Positions 31,947 through 41,217 of a stretch of DNA of 43,863 nucleotides are shown piece after piece. The first letter of the stretch is position 1, and the number at the start of each line of letters is the position of its first letter. Source of the DNA: Saprospira grandis DSM 2844 (GTDB taxonomy: Bacteria; Bacteroidota; Bacteroidia; Chitinophagales; Saprospiraceae); contig CAMDAB010000014.1 in assembly GCA_945888475.1 (NCBI GenBank), positions 1 through 43,863 on the forward strand. The letters are read 5' to 3'. The translations under genes were made by a program, and so were the position numbers. The notes under the pieces are model-generated. The model saw only the letters and a program-made list of their open reading frames with translations. It had not been told where the DNA came from and searched no databases.

Positions 31947-33614
31947 TTAGTTCTTGATAAATTCTTTAGTTTGTACACCATTCTCAGATTGGATACGTAC
32001 GAAGTAGAATCCGGCGCTAAGGTTAGCAACATTGAACTGGATATTTTGCTGTTTTACATTGCTGTAATTCAATTGCTCAATGATACGACCGTTGATGTCG
32101 AACATAGTTACTGTGGCATTTTCTGCAGTTTCAGACAGATTCAGGTCAACATTCAACAAATCTTTTGCAGGATTCGGGAACAAGTTAAACTGGCTTTGAG
32201 TAATAAGTGTTGGCGTAATGCTAACAGGATTTAGTACATCATTGGTATTAAGTCTGATTACAGCATTGATACCGCCAAAACCCCCAAGGTATAATTGGTC
32301 AGAGTTAACAACTGTACCATAGCTGATGAAGCTTTCATCACCAGAGAATGCAAAACGTGGAGCAGCTGAAAGCGTGTCACCTACTGCTCTTACATATTTA
32401 ACTAAAACAAGATACTGAGTGTTAGCATCGAGTGTAGTAGAATCTTCGAGTGTGTTAACATCAAGAAGGGTCTTAGTGTTAAGTGTGTAAGCAGTTGTAT
32501 CTGTTACATCAATAGTATCAACGCCAACAGCTACGATTGCGAATGAGTCGATGTTAAGAGTAGCTGTAGTCAATACATTTGGATATTTACGAATCTCAAG
32601 CACCAATTGTTTGCCAAGGAATCTTGAAAGATTGTCACCCATAGCATAAGTGATAGATTTTGCAACAGCTCCGTTAGCACCTGTAAGGTATGAAGAACCT
32701 AAAGATACTTTGAAACCAGCAGTAGAATAGTTAGCATCGGTGATTGTACCCCAGCTGTATTCGCTTTCTCTGTCAACTCTGAAACGGTTTGTTCCGATAT
32801 TGAATGTTTTAACGATAGTATCAGCAGCACTCAAAGAAGATTTGAATACCTGCGTATAAGTACCTGTATCGCTAGGTGAGTAACGGCTGTTGAAAGTAAC
32901 TGTATTTGTAGAGTCAACATTCAAAGCAGCTAAAGTTTCAGTCAATGTAACAACATTACCGCTTGGTTCAATGATGTCCAAAGTTACATTAATGTTCGTT
33001 GCATTTGAAGTACCTGCATTGGTAATATCAACACTCATCAAACTATCATGAGGATAGATTTGAGCCTGTGGAGTTTCTACGGCAAAGAAACCTAGACCTT
33101 CAGAAATGTAAGGCTTGCGGAAAGATGCAGTAACTGTACCAGCCTGAATTGCTGCAGCAATAGCAGCACAGTCATTTAAACCTAAGCTTACAGCAGGAAT
33201 AGTAACCTGCGCACCATTAGTACCAGCAGCCATGTTAATGATATCAACAGTACCTTGATTGTTACAAATTACGCAACCAACTGCTCCTGAAAGTTGAGCA
33301 TTGTAAATTTTGAGACTGAAGTTACATACACCACGACGGAGTACAACAATTTTACCTGTGTAATCGTTGGGAATTGTGTCGCATCCTAAAGAATCTGGAG
33401 TAATGTCATAACCCCAAACCAGTTCACCTGATACAGTTGGTGTTGGTAGTGCTGTAATACCCCAACCTGCACCAGATTGCGGACCGTAGTTGTAAGAACC
33501 AGCAACACCTGAAGGTGAGTTAATTTCGAACAACATTGGATGTGTGAACTGTGCCTGAGCTGCAAAAGCAAACAACATAGCGCAAAACATCATGAATTTT
33601 GTGTACAATTTCAT
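31947..33614 (-). CDS. T9SS exoprotein with a protease-associated (PA) domain
   Basis: 555 residues. Signal peptide MKLYTKFMMFCAMLFAFAAQ with cleavage near AQA/Q. A PA domain follows at about residues 60-170 (YTGKIVVLRRGVCNFSLKIY, AQLSGAVGCVICNNQG, IPAVSLGLNDCAAI), a fold that usually covers or binds substrates of proteases, although no protease domain is present. Next come Ig/CARDB-like strands (SVDITNAGTSNATNINVTL, in part), then a region of unknown fold, and a C-terminal T9SS type A domain (LFPNPAKDLLNVDLN to EFIKN). An adhesin or surface protein is likely. Confidence 0.85.
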   Translation of the reverse strand: MKLYTKFMMFCAMLFAFAAQAQFTHPMLFEINSPSGVAGSYNYGPQSGAGWGITALPTPTVSGELVWGYDITPDSLGCDTIPNDYTGKIVVLRRGVCNFSLKIYNAQLSGAVGCVICNNQGTVDIINMAAGTNGAQVTIPAVSLGLNDCAAIAAAIQAGTVTASFRKPYISEGLGFFAVETPQAQIYPHDSLMSVDITNAGTSNATNINVTLDIIEPSGNVVTLTETLAALNVDSTNTVTFNSRYSPSDTGTYTQVFKSSLSAADTIVKTFNIGTNRFRVDRESEYSWGTITDANYSTAGFKVSLGSSYLTGANGAVAKSITYAMGDNLSRFLGKQLVLEIRKYPNVLTTATLNIDSFAIVAVGVDTIDVTDTTAYTLNTKTLLDVNTLEDSTTLDANTQYLVLVKYVRAVGDTLSAAPRFAFSGDESFISYGTVVNSDQLYLGGFGGINAVIRLNTNDVLNPVSITPTLITQSQFNLFPNPAKDLLNVDLNLSETAENATVTMFDINGRIIEQLNYSNVKQQNIQFNVANLSAGFYFVRIQSENGVQTKEFIKN

Positions 33615-33635
33615 CAGAAATGTGTTTTTTAGTGA

Positions 33636-33946
33636 GATAATAAAATTTTGTAAACTTTGAGTTAGAATTCATTTAAACGTTGTAAAAATAAGCTTTTTGC
33701 TAATAAATTCTTAACGTTGGAACAAAATTCTTTAAAAAATTAACAAATTTCATCCTTTTCATGTTTTTGATTGGCATTCTTAAAATATTTGTGCGCATTT
33801 TTCCATTTTTTATTTCCACACATATTAAGTGTTGTCCATCCTGCCAAAGGCAAAAAATAAGCGATAATAATTGGATTTCTGAATAAGAAGAGAAAAATTG
33901 CTCCCCAGCTGTAGTAAACCTTAGTCTCTTTTCCTGTTTTTTACTT
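33636..33946 (-). repeat. Diverged direct repeat of the acyltransferase 3' end and its downstream DNA (partner 34667-34975)
   Basis: About 310 bp here matches 34667-34975 at roughly 75-80 percent by eye. The match covers the last 66 codons of the acyltransferase gene and the AT-rich stretch after its stop. The two copies flank the small secreted protein gene 34128-34568. The match ends abruptly near 33946. The remaining gap 33947-34127 holds nothing I can assign. Confidence 0.85.
33740..33940 (-). pseudogene. Acyltransferase C-terminal fragment
   Basis: Sixty-six in-frame codons plus TAA. The fragment ends QKHEKDEIC and contains WGAIFLFLFRNPIIIAYFLP, against QKHEKDEIF and WGAIFLFLFRNPITIAYFLP in the intact gene at 34767. 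About 50 of 66 residues are identical with no indels. The codon immediately 5' is TAA where the intact gene has CAA. The clean reading frame suggests a once-functional paralogue rather than random duplication of a dead tail. Confidence 0.88.
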
Positions 33947-34127
33947 TTAAATCGGGCAGCAGGCTCTTTCTGCTATGTTTATTTTGCATTTTGGAAAGGT
34001 TCTCTTTTCGGTCCAGTACTACCATGCTGTGTTCAGTTTTACTTAATTCACTTAAGCATCAAGTCATTGGCATAGTGCTGACCATACCTTGCAAAAAATG
34101 GAAACAACAAAAGTAATTAACGAAAGT

Positions 34128-34568
34128 TTACTTCATTTTGAAGAACAAGCTAAATTCCGGATTAACATCTTCATCCTTAGTGGCTAAACTCCCCGGAGTG
34201 AAAAAGTTTAAAATCAAGGCACCCTCGCTAAATATACTGCAAGTTAAATCGTAATAACTAAGGAATTTAATATGTTGATTATCTAATCCAGATCCGGCAA
34301 AAGAAATAAACAATTGTTCTGAACTGGCATCCCATTCATAATCATATATAAAACTTTTCTTATCTGCCAGGTATATTTCAAAAGTACCATCTTTGTCAAA
34401 AAATATTTTTGTGCCATGGAACAAATCATCTACCTGAGAGGTATAATCAGCGTTTTCACTTGTTAGTGAACTCACATTGGAATATATCCAGTATTTACCT
34501 GTAATTTTTTGAGCATTGGCAGTCAAAATTGAGAAGAGCAATGCAATGAGTATTAAACCTTTTTTCAT
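34128..34568 (-). CDS. Small secreted protein, lipocalin-like, unknown
   Basis: 146 residues with a signal peptide (MKKGLILIALLFSILTANA, cleavage before QKIT). The mature part is beta-rich: GKYWIYSNVS, TKIFFDKDGTFEIYLADKK, YDYEWDASSEQLFISF, LILNFFTPG. This resembles the small lipocalin-like/DUF proteins of Bacteroidota in which a KGxW-type opening is followed by F..DG.f, but the match is not strong enough to name a family. It is flanked by the two copies of the 310-bp repeat, so it may have arrived with, or been isolated by, that duplication. Confidence 0.7.
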   Translation of the reverse strand: MKKGLILIALLFSILTANAQKITGKYWIYSNVSSLTSENADYTSQVDDLFHGTKIFFDKDGTFEIYLADKKSFIYDYEWDASSEQLFISFAGSGLDNQHIKFLSYYDLTCSIFSEGALILNFFTPGSLATKDEDVNPEFSLFFKMK

Positions 34569-34766
34569 GATTTCTAAAATTTTTATTTGTAAATTAAAAA
34601 GTTTCTGTGTCTTTGCTAATACTGTTCGATATCTTTGCGAAAATATCTTGATTTACTTGTAATTTCAATGAAATTTATGTAAAATATAAGCTAGAATTTA
34701 TTTAATTGATATAAGAATAATCTTTTTGCGAATAAGTTCTTTTATGGGGAATAATTTTTTTAAAAA

Positions 34767-35972
34767 TTAAAAAATTTCATCCTTTTCATGTTTTTGACTT
34801 TCATTCGAAAAATATTTGTGCGCATTTTTCCATTTCATATTACCATAAATAATCAGTATTATCCAGCCTATTATTGGTAAAAAATAAGCGATAGTAATTG
34901 GATTTCTGAATAAGAAGAGAAAAATTGCTCCCCAGCCGCTGTAAACCTTAATCTCTTTTCCTGTTTTTTGCTTTCTGTGCCATTGTCTTTCAAATTCGTG
35001 AAACAAAAATGGCCAACCCAATGGAGTGTTGTAAGGAAATTTTCTAAAAATAACCTTTGTGAGGGTTTTGAGATTGTATGGACTTTTTCCATAAGTTTTA
35101 ACTGCATTGTCAAGGTCTTCTTGACATAGATCCTGAATTTTATCGCGAATTTCGAAGATTTCTTCCTCGCTCATTTCTTCAAAATTTTTGTCAGTCATCT
35201 CATGTGGTTTAAACCTTCTTCCTTTTACAAAATGCATATTTGCCGGGAATGAAAGATAAAAAGCAAAAGGGAAGAACAGCATCAATGTTAAAGGTCCAAG
35301 TGGAAGAAATGGAATGCCCAATTTATTGAATAATCTGTTTACGGTTTTGTTACTATACATGAGTGGCGCTACATATTCGGCATTCACAGTCGAAAACCAA
35401 AGGATGTCGCTTTTGTGTTTCAGGCTCATTCTGATAAAGGAACTCGCAAAATGCTGTAGCTTATACCTCCGGTCGAAACCCTTGCCGATTCCTGGCACAC
35501 CCTCTGGGTAAATAAGTAGATGTCCATGCTCATAGCGCATCATGGTTTCAAAATTCAAAAAAGTAGCATCAACGCCACCTGCCATTTTCCAGGCATGTAA
35601 CATGAAGTAGGGGTGCATGTATGGCATTCCCGATAGCATGGGTGCTGTAAGTACTCTAAATAATTTTTTTTGGTCATAATCAAATTTTCGGTACATCCCG
35701 CAGCCAAAGACCATCGCATCCCAAGGAAATGCCATGCCAGAATGATTGCTAGCCAAAATTAGTGGCGCTTCTTCAGATTTTCTCTCGGGCAAATCTTCAA
35801 AACCAATGAATTGAGGTCGGAAGTAATAGTTCTCGAGCAGGTAGAACATTTGCTCATTCATATTACGTACCATTTCAATATCGAAATATTCGGTATAAAT
35901 TTTCTTATTTGCCTCAATGTCGGCCTCGCTGTAATGCTTTAAATTTCGGAGTTTTATCTTTGATTTCGACAT
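34767..35972 (-). CDS. PlsC-type glycerolipid acyltransferase
   Basis: 401 residues. The acyltransferase signature appears as ASNHSGMAFPWD (74-85, a longer H-to-D spacing than the usual HX4D) and later LLIYPEGVPGIGKGFDRR, the substrate phosphate-binding block. Two hydrophobic regions (LPLGPLTLMLFFPFAFYLSF, in part, and ITIAYFLPIIGWIILIIYG near the C-terminus) suggest membrane attachment. It probably esterifies a lysophospholipid or related lipid; the substrate is not predicted. A degenerate copy of its 3' end lies 0.8 kb downstream. It begins 48 bp after the unknown 211-residue gene. Confidence 0.82.
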   Translation of the reverse strand: MSKSKIKLRNLKHYSEADIEANKKIYTEYFDIEMVRNMNEQMFYLLENYYFRPQFIGFEDLPERKSEEAPLILASNHSGMAFPWDAMVFGCGMYRKFDYDQKKLFRVLTAPMLSGMPYMHPYFMLHAWKMAGGVDATFLNFETMMRYEHGHLLIYPEGVPGIGKGFDRRYKLQHFASSFIRMSLKHKSDILWFSTVNAEYVAPLMYSNKTVNRLFNKLGIPFLPLGPLTLMLFFPFAFYLSFPANMHFVKGRRFKPHEMTDKNFEEMSEEEIFEIRDKIQDLCQEDLDNAVKTYGKSPYNLKTLTKVIFRKFPYNTPLGWPFLFHEFERQWHRKQKTGKEIKVYSGWGAIFLFLFRNPITIAYFLPIIGWIILIIYGNMKWKNAHKYFSNESQKHEKDEIF

Positions 35973-36020
35973 AATTATGGTTAATTTTCAAGTATTTTAA
36001 GCAATTTATAGAAGGATCAA

Positions 36021-36656
36021 TTATATACCTGGTTTTAGTATTCCGGCAAGGTCATAAAATTCGCCGATGTAAAAAGAGGGAATTCCTTTTTCTGTACCAA
36101 GTCTGTAAATGCCTATACCTTCGCTTTTTGAATGATTTGCAGCTTCCTGTAATTGTTTAGCTTTCCAAATTAGTTCAGCTAATTCAAAAAATGAATTATT
36201 GGCGGCATAGCTAACTGTAGCCTTCAAAAATCCTTTTTTAATGCCGTAAGGTATTAGAATTATTCTATCAGTCAACAGTATTTCCTCTGCTATAAAATTA
36301 TTGGATTGAGCGTGAAATTGTTTTTTAAAATCATGATAGTTGTCCGCCTTAAAATCGTTCCAATTGTATAGTTCCGTTCTTCCCAAACGCATAGGTAAAT
36401 CGGTTCTGAAAAATTTAATTTCTGCTTCACTCAATGCCAGAAAATCCAATTCTAATAGATTGTTTTTGAATGTTTTTAATGAAGTGCGGTAAAAATAACA
36501 TTTCTTTTTAAAGTTTCCTGAAAAAGTCCATTGTCCATCAGTCCACATACAATCGTAAAATACTTCATAGTCGTCAAATCCAATTAGCCTAAATGGTCTG
36601 TGATCCCATTCGGTTTTATATATTCCACCAATTTGAATTGCTGTTGAATTCGACAT
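36021..36656 (-). CDS. Hypothetical protein, 211 residues
   Basis: Not recognised. There is no signal peptide or membrane segment. The N-terminus GGIYKTEWDHRPFRLIGFDD followed by EVFYDCMW looks like a small beta-barrel opening, and CYFYRTSLKTF and IILIPYGIKKG are other hydrophobic strands. Probably cytoplasmic. It lies 10 bp after the DUF5686 gene and 48 bp before the acyltransferase gene on the same strand, and so is likely in the same transcript. Confidence 0.7.
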   Translation of the reverse strand: MSNSTAIQIGGIYKTEWDHRPFRLIGFDDYEVFYDCMWTDGQWTFSGNFKKKCYFYRTSLKTFKNNLLELDFLALSEAEIKFFRTDLPMRLGRTELYNWNDFKADNYHDFKKQFHAQSNNFIAEEILLTDRIILIPYGIKKGFLKATVSYAANNSFFELAELIWKAKQLQEAANHSKSEGIGIYRLGTEKGIPSFYIGEFYDLAGILKPGI

Positions 36657-36666
36657 TTTAGCTGTA

Positions 36667-39075
36667 TCAGAATGAAAAACTGAGATTTATATTCAAGGCA
36701 AAGTTATTTATCAGGTCTGGCTCTGAAAAATAGCCATATTTCATAAAAACACCGAGTCCAAAGCCGATGTAAAACATATTGGCCGTTTTATAACAGAGCA
36801 GATTGTCTATCAACAGTCCGCTCTCAAAATATCCTTTTTCCATCGTTTTGAAATCAATATTGATGTGTTGTAAAGGATTCGAGAGGCTGCCATAGCCAAT
36901 TGACTGGCAAATTTTAAATTCTGGTCTGAAAATTTCCGACTTAATCTTTAATCTTCCGAAATTATGAATCAGGAAGGCATAAACAAAACGATCTGATATG
37001 AATTCATTTACCTGCATCGTCTGAAAACTATTTCGGTTGTAAAGACCAATCCCGTCCTGACCACTTCCCCGACCATTAAAAAGCATGCTGTATGGAAGCG
37101 CTTGGTCGGTCATTCCGGCAAAAACATTTAATTCAGTTTTGCCAATTTTTCGAAGATGTTTTGTTAGTTCAAAGCCAATCAGTAATTTATTGTAATCGAA
37201 ATCTGAAATTCCGCTCAATGCAATGCCTCTGCTGTAACTTAGATAAAAAATCGGATAAGGGCTTTCAATTAAAGTTCTTTGGCCATTGAAATCGGCATAT
37301 TTTTCCTTGTAAGTCAAACGAAGTTGAACACCACTGTTAAAGTCTCTGAAATTATTGATAAAAAGATTGTCAGATTGATTGTACATGTAATCATAGCCGG
37401 GATTTATTTTACGGTATAGCGCAAAAGGCCTGACTTGCAAATTTCTGAACAGACGGAAATGAAATGCCAATTCAATTTTCTCACTATAATCTAATCGGGG
37501 TAAGAGGTACCTTCTTGAAAAACTCTCGGTGGGACTTACTTTTTGATTTAGATAGTTCGATTTTTCAAAAATCGGTGCAGGCTCTGCTACATCATTTTTG
37601 TAGTCGAGCTGAAATAGGATATCTTTTTTGTTTGAAATATTCCACTGAAAATCTCCTCCGTATTTCCAGGCCTTGTCGCCGAAACCATAGCCGAAATAAG
37701 CGCCCAGTTTTATTTTTTTTGAAAATTTACTGCTGGTGTAAAGTCCAAGGCCAAGTCGAAGTTTTTCGAAGGGATTATAGTCCATTATTTTGGCAATGTC
37801 GAGTGCTATTTTCCCTATTGGCAGCAGTCCCTGAGGCAGATCCTGAGAAAACTGACCCAAATTGTCAAAATTCAATATCCTTCCCAGACTATCAATTAGA
37901 AAGTAGGTATTTTCCTCTTTTTTTACTAAACTGTCTGTTCTTATACTGTTCCAATATGCGGATGATTTCGTCGTTGCATCGGGCATCATTTCAACGGAAA
38001 AGGAACTAAAGTCTCGGTTTTTTAAATTATCTGGATTTATTAATATTTCATTGATATAGCTTTTGCCTTGTAGTGTAAATTGGCCCTTGTTATATGGATT
38101 CATACTCAATTCAAAATTCAATTGAACCGGGAACCATAGTTTTTGGTCAGTAAGGGCATATTTTTGTTCAAAGCGAAGGTCAAGCAGTGTTTTAATAGCC
38201 GGTTCGGCCATAACATATTCAACTGCCCAGTTATTTGAGTTGATATAAATAACACCCTTGAGTAATTGAAAACTGTTTTCTTTTTTCGGAAAAAAACTGA
38301 TGACAAAACTGCTGTCTTTTTCATTGCTGTATAACGTATCTTCGAGCCTGAATTCGTAAGGACCTATACTGCCTGGACTTATTGGATTGATAAAATCTTT
38401 ATCCAAGACTGTAATCAGGTCACTGTAAAAAGTAAAAGGCTGAAAAGCAGTTGCCAAGGGGGCAAAAGCCGGATTTTGGAATCCTGATACCCGTGTCGCT
38501 AGTATTTTTTCAAAATCTTTGTCCGGTTTTTTATATGAACGCTCGCTATGCGATTCCATCAGCATGTAGTAGAAGTCGGCGCTTGAATTTTTATTAGGTT
38601 CTGTTATTTTGGGCGCATTTTTTTCGTCGAATACAATAACTTTATTGTAACTTTTGTATTTAAAAGCATTGTAGTTTTCCGGATTATTAGCTTTACGTTT
38701 TTTACTCGCTTTTCTGATGATTTCATAAGCCGGATTTTCGCCTGCAATAACCAAAACTGTTTCGGTACTAAAGCTACTTTGTGAAAGTTTTATGATATTA
38801 TCAGTTCCTTTTTTTAAAGTATCCGTTGAGGTAATAAGCGTTTCATATCCAACATAGGAGAATTTAATATGTTTTGTACTTTGCAAAACAGTGATACTGA
38901 AATTTCCATCAATATCTGAAACTGTACCGTTCTTTTCATAAGCAGTCTCGGCCGATATATGCACAAAGGGCAGTGCTGATTGGTCAGTCGAATCAATTAT
39001 TTTGCCGCTTATTGTTGTCTGGGCAGAAATATTATTGATTGCAAGTAAGCAAAGCAATTTGTACAATAGTTTCAT
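36667..39075 (-). CDS. DUF5686 outer-membrane protein with carboxypeptidase-regulatory-like domain
   Basis: 802 residues. Signal peptide about 1-18 (MKLLYKLLCLLAINNISA). A CarboxypepD_reg-like domain covers about 19-95 (ISGKIIDSTDQSALPFVHI, VSDIDGNFSI, FSYVGYET). The DUF5686 hallmark GENPAYEIIRKASKKRKANN starts at about residue 111. The rest is a predicted beta-barrel ending NFALNINLSFSF, with a terminal Phe for BAM recognition. The family is common in Bacteroidota outer membranes and its function is unsettled. It heads a short operon with the 211-residue protein and probably the acyltransferase, and is divergent from the K+ channel gene. Confidence 0.88.
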   Translation of the reverse strand: MKLLYKLLCLLAINNISAQTTISGKIIDSTDQSALPFVHISAETAYEKNGTVSDIDGNFSITVLQSTKHIKFSYVGYETLITSTDTLKKGTDNIIKLSQSSFSTETVLVIAGENPAYEIIRKASKKRKANNPENYNAFKYKSYNKVIVFDEKNAPKITEPNKNSSADFYYMLMESHSERSYKKPDKDFEKILATRVSGFQNPAFAPLATAFQPFTFYSDLITVLDKDFINPISPGSIGPYEFRLEDTLYSNEKDSSFVISFFPKKENSFQLLKGVIYINSNNWAVEYVMAEPAIKTLLDLRFEQKYALTDQKLWFPVQLNFELSMNPYNKGQFTLQGKSYINEILINPDNLKNRDFSSFSVEMMPDATTKSSAYWNSIRTDSLVKKEENTYFLIDSLGRILNFDNLGQFSQDLPQGLLPIGKIALDIAKIMDYNPFEKLRLGLGLYTSSKFSKKIKLGAYFGYGFGDKAWKYGGDFQWNISNKKDILFQLDYKNDVAEPAPIFEKSNYLNQKVSPTESFSRRYLLPRLDYSEKIELAFHFRLFRNLQVRPFALYRKINPGYDYMYNQSDNLFINNFRDFNSGVQLRLTYKEKYADFNGQRTLIESPYPIFYLSYSRGIALSGISDFDYNKLLIGFELTKHLRKIGKTELNVFAGMTDQALPYSMLFNGRGSGQDGIGLYNRNSFQTMQVNEFISDRFVYAFLIHNFGRLKIKSEIFRPEFKICQSIGYGSLSNPLQHINIDFKTMEKGYFESGLLIDNLLCYKTANMFYIGFGLGVFMKYGYFSEPDLINNFALNINLSFSF

Positions 39076-39151
39076 TCTGGTTTTGTTTGCATCAAAAATA
39101 TAGATTGTTTAGCTTTTTTTTAAGATTTTTTCAAAAACGGTCATTTATTTG

Positions 39152-39159
39152 TAAATTTG
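39152..39159 (+). promoter_or_regulatory. -7 element (TAAATTTG) for the K+ channel operon
   Basis: Exact TAnnTTTG, 18 bp before the ATG at 39177, implying a leader of about 10 nt. The -33 position holds TTTTT rather than TTTG. A minus-strand TATTTTTG at 39100-39093 may serve the divergent DUF5686 gene. Confidence 0.45.
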
Positions 39160-39176
39160 AGAAAATTTAAAAGAAA

Positions 39177-40154
39177 ATGTCAGTAACTGAGAAATTGAGT
39201 ATCAGAAAAAGAATTTATGTAATAATGGACACGGAGCAGGATAATCCCGATTGGGCTGCCTGGTGGTTTGAATTTTTCATTACGGCCCTTATTGTTTTTA
39301 GTGTTGTATCCATTATTGCTGAGTCTTTTATCGATAATCGCTATGCCGGTTCCATATCGGAATGGACAGAACGCATGTCGAGAAATAAAGATTATGAACG
39401 CTATTTTAATTATTTTGAGACATTTACCCTGGTAATTTTTACCATGGAATATTTTCTCAGACTCATTACAGCCGATTTTCTTTATCCCAAAGAAAAAAAT
39501 TGGTTCTGGGCAGTGTGGCGTTTTATGAAATCGGGTAGTGGGATCATCGATTTTATTGCAATTTCTCCCTTTGTCTTTCATCTGGTCCTTGTTGATTTTA
39601 GATTTCTAAGGGCATTGAAAATATCGAGATTGCTGCGAGTTTTCAAATTGAATGCGCTTACACGTTCAGTTGGAATAGTTGGTGATGTTTTTATTGAAAA
39701 AAGAAATGAATTGGGCGTAACCCTTTTTGTTACCTTTATTATGTTGCTGGTTTCGTCAACACTGATGTGGTATGTTGAAGGATCGGTGCAACCCAAGGCT
39801 TTTCCCAATATTGTAGCAACTTTTTGGTGGGCAATCGCCACGCTCACAACAGTAGGATATGGTGATGTCTTTCCAATAACGGCTTACGGAAAACTACTTT
39901 CGGGACTGATTGCAGTTTTAGGGATTGGTATAGTTGCACTACCAGCAGGTATTTTATCCTCTGCATTCATAGAAAAACTTGAAAAAGAAAAAGAAAAAAG
40001 ACTTGCAGCGCTTGCTGTCAAAAACGCTTCCCTTGTAGATGTCTCAAAAGAAAAGATATGTAGCGGTCACTTTGGTCATAAATTTTCTTTTTGCCCATAT
40101 TGTGGCGATAAACTGGACAATGAAGGCAAGCATACTCAGATAAATCAACCATAA
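39177..40154 (+). CDS. Voltage-gated-type potassium channel with C-terminal zinc-ribbon-like tail
   Basis: 325 residues. Six membrane segments: S1 about 31-50, S2 82-100, S3 122-140, S4 142-160 with Arg142, Arg145, Lys148, Arg151 and Arg154 spaced every third residue (FRFLRALKISRLLRVFK), S5 180-200 and S6 238-264. The pore helix and selectivity filter are WWAIATLTTVGYGDVFP (217-233), specifying K+. After S6 comes a charged helix (EKLEKEKEKRLAA), then CSGHFGHKFSFCPYCGDKL (295-313) with Cys295, His298 or His301, Cys306 and Cys309, which looks like a one-zinc ribbon. First gene of a three-gene operon; the next starts 3 bp later. Confidence 0.92.
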   Translation: MSVTEKLSIRKRIYVIMDTEQDNPDWAAWWFEFFITALIVFSVVSIIAESFIDNRYAGSISEWTERMSRNKDYERYFNYFETFTLVIFTMEYFLRLITADFLYPKEKNWFWAVWRFMKSGSGIIDFIAISPFVFHLVLVDFRFLRALKISRLLRVFKLNALTRSVGIVGDVFIEKRNELGVTLFVTFIMLLVSSTLMWYVEGSVQPKAFPNIVATFWWAIATLTTVGYGDVFPITAYGKLLSGLIAVLGIGIVALPAGILSSAFIEKLEKEKEKRLAALAVKNASLVDVSKEKICSGHFGHKFSFCPYCGDKLDNEGKHTQINQP

Positions 40155-40157
40155 AAA

Positions 40158-41213
40158 ATGAAGGTTATTGAATTGGCATCGGTATTGGCTGGCCCTTCTG
40201 TCGGAATGTTCTTTGCCGAACTAGGTGCAAGGGTCTTAAAAATTGAAAATAAAAAAACAGGCGGTGATGTTACCCGAAGTTGGAAACTATCGCTTGAAGA
40301 CCCTGATAATTCGATTTCCGCTTATTATGCTTCTGTGAATTATCACAAAGAAGTTATTTTTTTGGATTTGAACGAAAGAGCTGATAAAGAATGGCTTTAC
40401 AATGAAATAAAAGATGCTGACATTTTAATTGCCAATTACAGACAAAAATCAGCAATGAAGTTAGGTGTTGATTATCAAAGTTTAAAAGTTTTAAATCCAA
40501 AACTTATCTATGGAAATATCAGCGGATTTGGCGAGGATAGCGATCGGGTTGCTTTCGATGTGGTTTTGCAGGCAGAATCTGGTTTTATGTACATGAATGG
40601 ACAGCCCGATGGACCCGCGACCAAAATGCCGGTGGCCCTTATCGATGTATTGGCTGCGCATCAGCTCAAAGAGGGTTTGCTTTATGCGCTTTGGCAACGC
40701 GAAATAAGCGGGGAGGGAGCATACGTATCGGTTTCCTTAATAGAGGCAGCACTCTCGGCACTTTCCAATCAGGCTTCCAATTGGCTGATGGCTGGTCATT
40801 TACCAAAGCGTATGGGATCGAAACATCCAAATATTGCACCTTATGGAGAATTTTTTAGCACAAAAGACGGAAAACAAATCGTACTGGCAATTGGAAATGA
40901 TCATCAGTTTACAAAGCTTTGTAAAATGCTAAATGTATTTCATATTGCCGAAAATATTAAATTTGCAGACAATTTTTCCAGAAACAAGCATAGACACGAA
41001 TTGGAATTGGAACTTGAAATAGCATTTTTAAATTTTGACGCAAAATATTTACTCGAAGAAGCTGAAAAAATGGCCGTTCCACTTGGCCTCATCAGAAATA
41101 TGAAAGAAGTTTTCGACCTTCAAATTGCCGATGAACTCATTTTAGAGGAAACAATTGAAGGGCAAGAAACTAAAAGACTAAAATCACTTATTTTTAAATA
41201 CAATAAACAATAA
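40158..41213 (+). CDS. CaiB/BaiF-family CoA-transferase
   Basis: 351 residues, class III CoA-transferase. It opens VIELASVLAGPSVGMFFAEL and GARVLKIENKKTGGDVTR, the family N-terminus, and continues with NLNERADKEW-like and ADILIANYRQKSAMKLGVDY blocks. SGFGEDSDRVAFDVVLQAES and LIDVLAAHQLKEGLLYAL follow, containing the region of the catalytic Asp. The family moves CoA between carboxylic acids (formyl-, carnitinyl-, alpha-methylacyl-CoA). The substrate cannot be determined. It lies 3 bp after the K+ channel gene and 4 bp before the RDD gene, an unusual partnership. Confidence 0.92.
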   Translation: MKVIELASVLAGPSVGMFFAELGARVLKIENKKTGGDVTRSWKLSLEDPDNSISAYYASVNYHKEVIFLDLNERADKEWLYNEIKDADILIANYRQKSAMKLGVDYQSLKVLNPKLIYGNISGFGEDSDRVAFDVVLQAESGFMYMNGQPDGPATKMPVALIDVLAAHQLKEGLLYALWQREISGEGAYVSVSLIEAALSALSNQASNWLMAGHLPKRMGSKHPNIAPYGEFFSTKDGKQIVLAIGNDHQFTKLCKMLNVFHIAENIKFADNFSRNKHRHELELELEIAFLNFDAKYLLEEAEKMAVPLGLIRNMKEVFDLQIADELILEETIEGQETKRLKSLIFKYNKQ

Positions 41214-41217
41214 AACA

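Noticed and set aside
33950-34127. Open minus-strand stretch with many Lys/Ser residues downstream of the small secreted protein gene
   Set aside because: No start or family signature; composition typical of AT-rich non-coding DNA.
37464-38009. 181-codon plus-strand frame opposite the DUF5686 gene
   Set aside because: Antisense shadow; the minus-strand protein has clear domains throughout this interval.
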